Assembly: GCA_964555935.1 (NCBI GenBank) | Contig: CAZKUN010000095.1 | Span: forward strand, 1 to 30,580 | DNA length: 30,580 nt | Direction: 5' to 3' | DNA from: CAZKUN01 sp964555935 | Lineage (GTDB): Bacteria > Armatimonadota > Zipacnadia > Zipacnadales > VGFC01 | Made by a program: the position numbers and the translations under genes | Notes under the pieces: generated by a model | The model's input: only the letters and a program-made list of their open reading frames with translations | Told to the model about the DNA's origin: nothing | Database searches by the model: none | Part shown: in pieces, positions 1 to 6,773 of the stretch | Position numbering within the stretch: the first letter of the stretch is position 1 | Layout of the letters: each line of letters begins with the position of its first letter

Positions 1-36
1 GAAGGCAACGAATCCATGAGACTGTGAGTGGTACCG

Positions 37-255
37 TTAATGGGGGGAGGTCAACTTGCCACCCTCAAACATCAGAACACCGTCGTTGCCCTTGCGGAGA
101 TCGTCGGGCAGTTCCGTGCTGTCGCCGTAGCCGACCATGTTGGACTGCCCGGCTAGAATGAATGTCTTGATCGGTGTATCGGCGGCATGGACTGTTGTGG
201 CGAGGACGATAGCCAGTACTGTAACCGGCAGCATTCGTTGGATGGACGCCATCAT
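37..255 (-). CDS. Truncated sialate O-acetylesterase-like (SASA/CE6) start
   Basis: The reading frame encodes a signal peptide (MMASIQRM followed by a hydrophobic run ending VHA) and then FILAGQSNMVGYGD, the block I motif of the SASA/carbohydrate esterase 6 branch of SGNH hydrolases with its nucleophilic Ser. These enzymes remove acetyl groups from sugars outside the cytoplasm. I chose the ATG at 255 because GGAG lies six bases upstream; the frame is open to an ATG at 282. The frame stops after about 72 residues, directly after GGKLTSPH, while family members are usually well over 200 residues. A run of six C (coding strand) lies immediately before the stop, so a frameshift, real or from assembly, is likely; the window edge 36 bases on prevents a check. 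The family call is secure; whether the gene is functional is not. Confidence 0.62.
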   Translation of the reverse strand: MMASIQRMLPVTVLAIVLATTVHAADTPIKTFILAGQSNMVGYGDSTELPDDLRKGNDGVLMFEGGKLTSPH

Positions 256-464
256 TGAGTTCTCCAACTCGGGATCTCCCATATGGACCTGGGCGCCCCG
301 GCGTTGGCTGAACAGTCAGCCATTGGTTCCATTCGTTCGGCAGCCGGGATCCAGAAGCCTGCACATACAGCCGGGAGGCCCTGAGGGTGCACGCGTCGCC
401 GCCGGAGGCCTTCACGGCTGAGGTGAGAGAGCGGAGCGGGGCCGAGTGAGTGGAGTGACAGGCG

Positions 465-506
465 GGGCCGGATACTTCGATCATACGACGATCTCGTATT
501 CGGCCC
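465..506. repeat. Hairpin repeat type A, copy 1
   Basis: GGGCCGGATAC at 465-475 pairs with GTATTCGGCCC at 496-506 (11 bp with one G-T pair) around a 20-base centre. The centre can form an alternative stem, ATACGA at 484-489 with TCGTAT at 494-499. The same arms with the same 42-base total length recur at 8232-8273, inside a coding region. No gene is visible in 256-683; that stretch is filled with this and the following repeats. Confidence 0.8.
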
Positions 507-540
507 TCCGTACGGCGGCGCCCTCGGCGCGCAACGGGGC

Positions 541-580
541 GGGAGCCCTGAAAACTCACACTGCGAGTTTCCCTGTGCCA
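541..580. repeat. Hairpin repeat type C, copy 1 (AAACTC/GAGTTT)
   Basis: AAACTC at 552-557 pairs with GAGTTT at 565-570, followed by CCCTGTGCCACG. The same arm and following CCTG occur at 1562-1587 and 16256-16282. The GCCACG tail is shared with the type B hairpins at 7336 and 8289. A CGACGGCAACGGCA linker then leads into the next hairpin. Confidence 0.7.
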
Positions 581-596
581 CGCGACGGCAACGGCA

Positions 597-650
597 GGGC
601 GCAATGAATTGCGCCCCTACCGGCGTCGAAGCTAGAGCTTCGACCTACGA
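597..650. repeat. Two tandem type D hairpins with CTAC tails
   Basis: GGGCGCAAT at 597-605 pairs with ATTGCGCCC at 608-616 and is followed by CTAC. Eight bases later GTCGAAGCT at 625-633 pairs with AGCTTCGAC at 636-644 and is followed by CTACGA. The two stems are unrelated in sequence but the tails match. No T run follows either stem, so they do not look like intrinsic terminators on the plus strand. Confidence 0.78.
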
Positions 651-683
651 AGTCGACGGAAACGGCATCGCTACGTAGTACCC

Positions 684-1403
684 TCAGTTGAGCGTGATCT
701 CGCGGACCTTGATGTTCTTGTACTCCATCGATGAGTGGTCGCCCTGGAGCATGAGGCAGCCGGGCTCAGTGATGTTATCATCGATCTGGCCGCCGGTGGG
801 TTGGGGCTTGACCGGCTCGCCCGGTTTGGCCCACTCAAGCGCAACGTCGTCCTGGACGAGCACGCCGTTGAGGTAGACCGTCATGCGCGCGGCGGCGGTG
901 ACGTTGCCCGCATCATCGACCTTGGGCGCGAGAAACAGGATGTCGTAGCTTTGCCACTCGCCAACGGGCTTGGCCGCCTGCACCAGCGGATCAGACACGG
1001 CCCAGATCCCGCCGCAATGGCCCATGGTAGGCTCCTCGATCGCGGCGGTATCGGCGATCTGCGCCTCGTAGCGTCCCTGCACGTAGACGCCGGAGTTGCC
1101 GGCCTCGGGAACGCGGAACTCAACGTGGATCTGGTGGTCGGTGAACAGCCGCTCGGTGCCGAGGTCTGAGCCGCGGTCGTCGTGCGTGCAGACGTTGGTG
1201 AGGATGCCATCCTCGACCGACCAACTGTCCTTCGTGTGGCCCTTCACCTTTACCCAGCCCGTCAGGTCCTCGCCGTTGAAGAGGTCTTCCCACTCGCCGG
1301 CCTCGCCAAGGTCCTCGGCTGTCGCATTGAGCGCGTCTACGTCTTGGGCGATCAGCGCGGCGGTCAGGGCGAGCAGAAGCATGAGAACGGTAATGAGTCG
1401 CAT
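684..1403 (-). CDS. DUF1080 (3-keto-disaccharide hydrolase-type) secreted protein
   Basis: The 239-residue product has an N-terminal signal peptide (MRLITVLMLLLALTAALIAQ) and a single DUF1080 domain from about residue 38 to the end. Family landmarks are WEDLFNGEDLTGW, the FRVPEAGNSGVYVQGRYE block, and a C-terminal GCLMLQGDHSSMEYKNIKVRE block. DUF1080 is a concanavalin-like jelly roll; some members hydrolyse or hydrate 3-keto-glycosides, others act as binding modules. I chose ATG 1403 because GGAGG lies six bases upstream and the signal peptide begins there, although the frame stays open to 1601 through repeat-derived sequence. It is probably exported and could act on oxidised sugar intermediates, but the substrate cannot be read from sequence. 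Its upstream region 1404-1665 is filled with hairpin repeats, so its promoter is either inside or embedded among them. Confidence 0.85.
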   Translation of the reverse strand: MRLITVLMLLLALTAALIAQDVDALNATAEDLGEAGEWEDLFNGEDLTGWVKVKGHTKDSWSVEDGILTNVCTHDDRGSDLGTERLFTDHQIHVEFRVPEAGNSGVYVQGRYEAQIADTAAIEEPTMGHCGGIWAVSDPLVQAAKPVGEWQSYDILFLAPKVDDAGNVTAAARMTVYLNGVLVQDDVALEWAKPGEPVKPQPTGGQIDDNITEPGCLMLQGDHSSMEYKNIKVREITLN

Positions 1404-1514
1404 GGGAATCCTCCGAAGGTCAACATGTAATCGGGATACCGGCAAACACCCGTACTGCAAACAGCGTGTTCCACCGGCGGCTGTGTTTGGCCTTTGTCGG
1501 CAGGGGCACGGCAT

Positions 1515-1683
1515 GCGGACGAGGGCGTCCGCGCTCCAGTGAACGGCAACGGAGCGGCTCTGGAAACTCAGACACCGAGTTTCCCTGAGAGCCGCAGCCA
1601 CGGGACGGCGACGGCGACAGGCGAGACGCCTGACCTACGACGGCGACGGCAGGAGTGGCAGGGGATTGGGCGAAACGCCGGTC
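1515..1683. repeat. Array of four linked hairpins (types C and D)
   Basis: In order: GCGGAC/GTCCGC at 1515-1532 with tail GCTCCAG; a long type C hairpin at 1554-1595 whose stem is GCGGCTC plus GGAAACTC paired with GAGTTTCC plus GAGCCGC (15 bp with a small internal loop), tail AGCCACGG; CAGGCG-AGA-CGCCTG at 1618-1632 with tail ACCTACGA; and GGCG-AAA-CGCC at 1669-1679 with tail GGTC. Spacers are ACGGCAACGG, GACGGCGACGG and CGGCGACGG. The last hairpin overlaps the first codons of the following plus-strand gene. Confidence 0.75.
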
Positions 1684-3305
1684 ATGCTATGGTTACTGAT
1701 GGCGGTGCAGATGTGTCAGGCTGAGGTTCCGGAGAAGCCGTATATGGCCGCGTGGGCGCACGCGTCGCGGATGGGCACGCAGGCGACCGCGGACGAGGCC
1801 ATCGCAATTGCGGAGCGGGCGAAGCTGGATGCGCTCTACCTGCTTGTGTGGCATTGGGCTGAGGCGTCGTATGAGACCGACCTCGCGCCGATGCGCGGTG
1901 ATGTGGATGAGGGCTTCGATCCGCTGGGATACATGGTGGACGAGTGCCACGAGCGCGGGATTGAGGTCCACGCGTGGTATGTGAACGGCTCTTCGGGCTC
2001 GCCGAAGTCCGGGGGGCTCTTCGCGGAGCACCCGGATTGGCGGATGGTGAATGCCGCGGGCAGTGCCAAGTGGTGGTATGACTTGGGCAAGGCGGAGGTG
2101 CGGGCGTTTCAGAGCGATCTGATGATCGACGTGCTGGAGCGCTACGATGTGGATGGCATCCACTTCGACTACATCCGCCACAGCTCGCGGGAGACGTGCT
2201 ACTGCGACCCGTGCGTCAGCCAGTTCCGCGAGCAGCACGGCATGGATCCGGCGTGGTTCAGCTCCGACAGCATCCCCTACACGGCGGACTTCGATGCGAA
2301 TCCCATCGATGATCCCACCACTGCCACCGTGCTCGCGCGGTTCAGCAATGGGGCGCCGGCGGTGTACCTGAACGAACTCGGCGACGGCACGGTTCTGGGG
2401 CTGAACTACCACGCTCAGAAACTCCGCGAGGCCTTCGCGGAGAATGCGGTGGCGAAGGCCCTCGATGGAGCCAACACGGAGGGCGGAGTGCCGGTCATCT
2501 TCCCGCCCGAGACGGCGAAGGACTACGGGAGCTACATGGCGGCTGAATTCGTCCGGGCGCTCGGGATTACCGGGCATGAGTCGCGCGTCGTCGACGGGCT
2601 GCCGGGCGACATTGCGGCGGACGGCGCGGTGGCGCTGGTCTGCGCTTACCGGATGGGCGAACAACTAGCGGAGGATCTGGTGGCGTTCGTCGAGGGCGGC
2701 GGGACGCTGATCATCATCGATGGGCCGCTCTTCGCCATGGACATCGAGGCGATGCAGACGCTGACGGGCATGGCGGGTCGCGCGAACTACTTCAACGAGA
2801 CTGTGACGGTTGAGCCGGAGCAACCCGGCCAGTGGATTCCCATCCGCGACNNNNNNNNNNCGCATGGGAGAGCTTCCAGATGAGCGGGCCGACCGAACTC
2901 GTGCGAGACGTGTACAAGCGCGCGAAGGAGACCCGGCCCGAGGCGCAGGTGACGGCGGCGGTCTTCCATACGAAGGAGAGCGCCGACAGCGTTTACCAAG
3001 ACTGGTACCGGTGGCTCGACGAGGGGATCATCGACACGATCATCCCGATGTGCTACGTGATGAAGCCCGAGGATCTGGAGGAGTCGCTCGACGAGTGGAC
3101 CGCGTATGGTCCGAAGTTGGCGCGGATTTTGCCGGGCCTGAGCGCGTATCAGAGAGTAGACGGGGAGTTGGAGTCGCGCGCGCCGGCGCTGGTGGAAGAT
3201 CAGATAGAGAGGGTGCTGAAGCGTGGCGCGCGAGGCGCGTGTTTCTTCAACCTGCACGACCTGGACGAGGCGTTGAGTGATGTGATTGCGGGGGTGAAGG
3301 AGTAG
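1666..3305 (+). CDS. GHL10-type glycosyl hydrolase-like protein, split by a gap
   Basis: Residues about 25-205 match a glycosyl hydrolase-like 10 (DUF187/PF02638-type) TIM-barrel start, with GYMVDECHERGIEVHAWYVN and the DVDGIHFDYIRH strand bearing a likely catalytic Asp. After the 2851-2860 gap, the remaining barrel appears in another frame: VRDVYKRAKETRPEAQVTAA, QDWYRWLDEGIIDTIIPMCY. Between them, residues about 205-395 form an extra alpha/beta domain (PVIFPPETAKDYGS, FVEGGGTLIIIDG) resembling the GATase/trimerisation-like domains of glycosidases. The start is uncertain: TTG 1666 has AGGAG ten bases upstream, while ATG 1684 begins a weak signal-peptide-like segment and has no SD. The frame change across the gap is expected because gap length is a placeholder. 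Probable extracytoplasmic glycosidase; substrate unknown. Confidence 0.72.
2851..2860. other. Assembly gap (10 N)
   Basis: Ten N separate two halves of one glycosidase-like gene that continue in different frames. The true gap length is therefore unlikely to be exactly ten bases. Confidence 0.95.
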
Positions 3306-3336
3306 GAGACAAGGACGGGGAGGACGGCGACGGATG

Positions 3337-3359
3337 CCGGGTGAAACCCGGCGGTCCAG
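3337..3359. repeat. Type D hairpin with GGTCCAG tail, between convergent genes
   Basis: CCGGGT-GAA-ACCCGG at 3337-3351 is followed by CGGTCCAG. It sits in the 88-base space between the plus-strand glycosidase stop (3305) and the minus-strand sulfatase stop (3394). It could slow transcription from both sides, but neither strand carries a U tract after the stem. Confidence 0.72.
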
Positions 3360-3393
3360 TGAGGCAGCATTGGGTGCGAGGAGGGAGCGGGCG

Positions 3394-4815
3394 TTACTCC
3401 CAACCCTTCACGAAGCCGCGGTCGCCGGGGATGACGCCAAGGCGCCGGCGCAAGCTGAGGCATTCTTCCTCGAAGGATGCGATCTGGTTCTTGAGCGCCA
3501 GGGCATCGTCGGGCAAGGCGCCCGCCCCCGGGTTCAGCAGGTTGCGGAGTTCGTGAGGGTCGGCCCGGAGGTCGTACGCCTCATCGCCGTAGTCGGGATC
3601 GTGGATGTACGAGCACGTCGCAGCGCGCGCGGACTGCAACAGGCTGGGGTGGCGGCCGGAGTGAGGGATTCCCGTGGGGAATGTCGTCTTGCAGTATCCG
3701 TGGTAGTCGCCGCCCTGAGCGAAGACGGCGTCGCGAAGAGGGTTGCTCGCCCCGCCTTTAATCCACTCGAGCAAGTCGTGGCCCTGGGCGTGTTCAGGCA
3801 CGTCCGAACCCGCCAGTCCGAGGATCGTCGGGAAGAGGTCGAGGGTGTTGACCAGATGGTCGATCCGCGCCGGCCCGGTGCGCGAGACGCCCGGTGGCGG
3901 GACGATGATGAGCGGCACGTGGAGCAGGCATTCGTATAGCGACTCCGTCTTGTTGAACAGGCCCTTCTCGCCCGTGTAGTCGCCGTGGTCAGAGCCGAGG
4001 ATGATCCACGTATTCTCGAGGAGGTCTTGCTGCTCCAGCGCCTCGTGGACTCGGCGCATCTGGTCGTCGACGTAGCGGATCAGCCCGTAGTAGGCTGCCA
4101 CCACCTTGCGCACATCCATGTCCGTCGCTCGATCGGTCCCGTTCTGCTCGCGGCACTTCGCCTGCCAAGGCGGGAGCTCGCCATCGTCGCCGCGTGGAGG
4201 CATGGGGAGGGCGGCTGGATCGAACATGGTGTCATACGGACGCGGCGCGAAGTAGGGCGGATGCGGGTCGTCGTAGCAGAGGTGGAGGAAGAACGGCATC
4301 TCCGACGCCTTCGCTGAGTCGATCATGCGCAGGATGCGCTGGGTCAGCCGAGCTGAGTTGCCCTCATCCGCCTCGCAGTCGATGCCGCCCGATGACCAGC
4401 CGACGTCGTTTCGCCCACAGGTGAGATGAGCGCGCCAAGACTCGAACAGGGGGCCGCGTTCGTGCATCGGCACCTGCTCGTGCCACCCGCGACAGAGATT
4501 CCGCTCCGGCTCGTAGTGCCCCGCCACGCCCGTGTAGTACCCGTCGGCCGTTAGCAGCTCGGCCAGTTGCGGCAGATTGGCGGGCGCCCGGTTCTGGTGG
4601 CAGGTGACCTGATGAACCAGCGGATGGACGCCTGTGTGAACGGACGCGCGTGACGGCGTGCAGATGGGGCTGGCGGAGTAGGCCTGGCTGAAGCTCCAGC
4701 CACGGTCGGCGAGGCTGTCGGTGAACGGCGTGGATACGTGCTCGTTCCCGAGGTAGCCCATGGCGGAGGCCTTGGCTTGGTCGAACATGATGTAGACGAT
4801 GTTAGGTTGGGGCAT
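3394..4815 (-). CDS. Type I sulfatase, Cys-type, no signal peptide
   Basis: The 473-residue product is a full-length alkaline-phosphatase-fold sulfatase. The formylglycine motif is C52-T-P-S-R56 in SPICTPSRASVHTG, so maturation would need an anaerobic or copper-type FGE encoded elsewhere. Other landmarks are D12 near the N-terminus (FDQ in place of the more common DD), H184 in DPHPPYFAP, D276-H277 in ILGSDHGDYTGEKG, and K289 in FNKTESLYE. The start at 4815 has AGGAG five bases upstream, and the protein begins MPQPNIVYIMFDQ with no signal peptide, so it is predicted to be cytoplasmic, unlike most neighbours. It would hydrolyse sulfate esters, probably from imported sugars. It lies downstream of the propeller gene at 4969 on the same strand, separated by 153 bases of hairpin repeats. 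Confidence 0.9.
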   Translation of the reverse strand: MPQPNIVYIMFDQAKASAMGYLGNEHVSTPFTDSLADRGWSFSQAYSASPICTPSRASVHTGVHPLVHQVTCHQNRAPANLPQLAELLTADGYYTGVAGHYEPERNLCRGWHEQVPMHERGPLFESWRAHLTCGRNDVGWSSGGIDCEADEGNSARLTQRILRMIDSAKASEMPFFLHLCYDDPHPPYFAPRPYDTMFDPAALPMPPRGDDGELPPWQAKCREQNGTDRATDMDVRKVVAAYYGLIRYVDDQMRRVHEALEQQDLLENTWIILGSDHGDYTGEKGLFNKTESLYECLLHVPLIIVPPPGVSRTGPARIDHLVNTLDLFPTILGLAGSDVPEHAQGHDLLEWIKGGASNPLRDAVFAQGGDYHGYCKTTFPTGIPHSGRHPSLLQSARAATCSYIHDPDYGDEAYDLRADPHELRNLLNPGAGALPDDALALKNQIASFEEECLSLRRRLGVIPGDRGFVKGWE

Positions 4816-4842
4816 GTGGGCTCCTGAGTGAGATTCCTCGGT

Positions 4843-4952
4843 GTTGCGGGCAACGTGCGAGCTGGAAGCTCGCGGTCCAAGACGGCCGACGGGCGGGACG
4901 CCTGTCCTACGACGGAGGACGGTCGACGATCGAGACGATCGTCGTACGACGG
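4843..4952. repeat. Array of four linked hairpins between two genes
   Basis: In order: GTTGC-GG-GCAAC at 4843-4854; CGAGCT-GGA-AGCTCG at 4858-4872 with tail CGGTCCAAG; GGCG-GGA-CGCC at 4892-4902 with tail TGTCCTACGACGG; and CGACGATC paired with GATCGTCG at 4924-4944 with tail TACGACGG. All four stems differ, whereas tails and loop triplets recur. The array lies between the glycosidase-like gene ending at 4969 and the sulfatase starting at 4815. Confidence 0.75.
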
Positions 4953-4968
4953 AAGACGGTCGCGGATT

Positions 4969-6423
4969 CTATCGGAACCGGTACGAGTATAGATCGGCGT
5001 CGCGGATTTCGATGCGCAGGCGGATGGGCTTGCCCGCGAGCGCGCTGACATCCGAGCTGCCGCCCCAGGAGATGACTCGCTCGAGGCTGTCGCCGAACAT
5101 GTCTTCGGAATCCGCCAGCGCGTGTCCGGCGATCGGCTTGCCGATGGCGTCCTGCAACTCCACGCGAACTCCGCCTGCGACGGATGTGGAGAAGTTGAGC
5201 GCGAGTTCAGAGCCCGTGAATGTGATTGGCTTTGTGAGCAACTCGCCGCCGGACATGTCCGCGCTTGCTGAGCTGAACCCGTCGACGCGGAGACTGTAGC
5301 GGCGCAGCGAGAGACTCGTGCCCGCCCAGCAGCCTTCGGTTGCGTAGACGGACAACTCGCGCGGCGCGCGCCGGTCGGCGGCGGGCGTCTCGACAATGCC
5401 CCAGTTCTGGTAGTTGTCGCCATAGACCCAACGGCCGCCCTCCTGAGGCCCTGGGCGGATGAAGGCTTCGCTCCAGACGCTGAAGCGCTCCCGGTCGCGG
5501 CTCGTCATGAACCCGCTGTCGGTGTAGTCGGTGCCGTAGCGTTCGGAGACCTTCGAAATCGCCTCGTTGAGCGGACCGAGCTTGGCGCGGCTGTCAGCGT
5601 ATCGGGTTGGGAAGCCAAGCAGGATATGCGGGGCGCGGTAGTACGGCGCGACTTGGTTTGTGTAGAGCTGGGTGAGCCGACTAGGATCGTATTCGAGCCA
5701 GACGGGATCGGTCCAGGCCATGAAGTCGTCGGAGGTGCAGGTGAGGACGTCGCGGCCATCGCGGAAACCCCGGTGGTACTCGCGGTACTGCTCGTCGATC
5801 GGATCCCAGAAGGCGATGTTCTGAGAATCGAAGGCGCCTTCGGTGATAACGGGCGCCTCGGCCATGGTCGACCAGTGAATGGCGTCGCTCGACTTGAAGG
5901 CCACGAGCGCGCCTTTCGCGCCGCTGCCGAGGGCCTTGTACTCCTCGCCCGGCTTGCAGTTAGGGTTGGCGTCCTTGAAGGGCGAGAAGTTGTGACACCC
6001 AAGTCCGGACAGGATGATGTTGTTGTCCGTCGAGCCATCGTGGGCGACGAGTCCGAGGCTGGGCTTCTCCCAGTGGATGCCGTCAGCACTCTCCGCGTAG
6101 CAGTAGTACTCAGCGTGGGGCGTGGTGAGCTTGCCGCCTGTCCAGTTGAGTTGCTTGCCACGGTAGTACATGCGGTACAGGTCGCCATCCTGGAAGACAG
6201 TCACGTAACCGCCGTTGTTGCCCTCCCAGGGCTGGTCGAGAACGATGGCGACCTCGCGCTCCACAGGCCGGTGGAGCGTCAATCGCGCGCCGGTCATTGA
6301 TTCGATGAGCGAATCGTCGACCATCAGCTCAAGACGCGAGCCAATATCGACGGGCTGGGCGATTGTCTCCATACAGCACCCCACGAGTCCGAGAGAATAG
6401 ACTGCAAACATTGTTGCGCGCAT
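4969..6423 (-). CDS. Secreted five-bladed beta-propeller glycosidase-like protein
   Basis: The 484-residue product starts with a signal peptide (MRATMFAVYSLGLVGCCMET) followed by LELMVDDSLIESMTGARLTL. The centre has repeating blade-like blocks: PWEGNNGGYVTVFQDGDLYR, YCYAESADGIHWEKP, GALVAFKSSDAIHWS, FWDPIDEQYREYHRGFRDG, FMTSRDRERFSVWSEAFI. This matches the arabinanase/levansucrase/invertase-like superfamily proteins common in planctomycete-like and armatimonad-like genomes. The last 110 residues form a beta-sandwich ending ADLYSYRFR, a carbohydrate-binding-like module. Many relatives are annotated only as hypothetical, so glycosidase activity is inferred from fold. The SD before ATG 6423 is weak (AAAGGT). 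It is upstream of the sulfatase on the same strand and may be co-transcribed with it. Confidence 0.75.
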   Translation of the reverse strand: MRATMFAVYSLGLVGCCMETIAQPVDIGSRLELMVDDSLIESMTGARLTLHRPVEREVAIVLDQPWEGNNGGYVTVFQDGDLYRMYYRGKQLNWTGGKLTTPHAEYYCYAESADGIHWEKPSLGLVAHDGSTDNNIILSGLGCHNFSPFKDANPNCKPGEEYKALGSGAKGALVAFKSSDAIHWSTMAEAPVITEGAFDSQNIAFWDPIDEQYREYHRGFRDGRDVLTCTSDDFMAWTDPVWLEYDPSRLTQLYTNQVAPYYRAPHILLGFPTRYADSRAKLGPLNEAISKVSERYGTDYTDSGFMTSRDRERFSVWSEAFIRPGPQEGGRWVYGDNYQNWGIVETPAADRRAPRELSVYATEGCWAGTSLSLRRYSLRVDGFSSASADMSGGELLTKPITFTGSELALNFSTSVAGGVRVELQDAIGKPIAGHALADSEDMFGDSLERVISWGGSSDVSALAGKPIRLRIEIRDADLYSYRFR

Positions 6424-6557
6424 CGCGTATCTACCTTTGGCGGCTGGATTGGGGGGCCTGTTCGAGATCCGCGCGTCGCAGCCCTCGTTTCCGACGCCGA
6501 TGGGGTCCTATATCTCTGGGACCGTCCGGGCGTGAGAATGCGTCGCGAGGCGTGCGG

Positions 6558-6593
6558 TTCGACTGAGCGGATGGCTATCCTATACATAGGAGG
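6558..6593 (+). promoter_or_regulatory. Possible promoter-like hexamers and SD for the small gene
   Basis: TTCGAC at 6558-6563 and TATACA at 6581-6586 are 17 bases apart, and AGGAGG at 6588-6593 lies nine bases before ATG 6603. The SD is the stronger signal. If transcription began at the normal distance from TATACA, much of the SD would be lost, so the hexamer pair may be chance. Nothing else is recognisable in 6424-6602. Confidence 0.25.
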
Positions 6594-6602
6594 CTGAGCG
6601 CG

Positions 6603-6773
6603 ATGAAGCTACTGAATGTCATTGTATTCCGGTTGCTGGGGATGGCGGTCGTGCGGGTCGCCGGGACGCTCGAGACGCGGGCGGTCAGGCTGCGCGAGTG
6701 GGTGGGGGGAGCGATCTTCACGGTCGCGATCGCGCCGGCGGCGGCGAGCTTGCTTACTCCCACTCGACGGTGA
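6603..6773 (+). CDS. Possible 56-aa membrane-associated small protein
   Basis: ATG 6603 is preceded by a perfect AGGAGG at nine bases, one of the best SD matches in the window. The frame encodes 56 residues beginning MKLLNVIVFRLLGMAVVRVA, with a charged middle (LETRAVRLREW) and a hydrophobic C-terminal half (GGAIFTVAIAPAAASLL). Two amphipathic or hydrophobic stretches around a basic core suggest membrane association. I do not recognise a family. It runs convergently into the large minus-strand glycosidase gene and overlaps its last 20 bases. The strong SD and open frame support a real gene; short length and lack of homology argue for caution. Confidence 0.4.
   Translation: MKLLNVIVFRLLGMAVVRVAGTLETRAVRLREWVGGAIFTVAIAPAAASLLTPTRR

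Noticed and set aside
3337..3359. Intrinsic terminator
   Set aside because: The stem is good but neither strand has a U-rich tract after it, and the same unit type occurs inside genes and promoters.
4843..4952. Possible CRISPR-like array
   Set aside because: Units are hairpins with differing stems and short conserved tails. There are no identical direct repeats with regular unique spacers and no cas genes.
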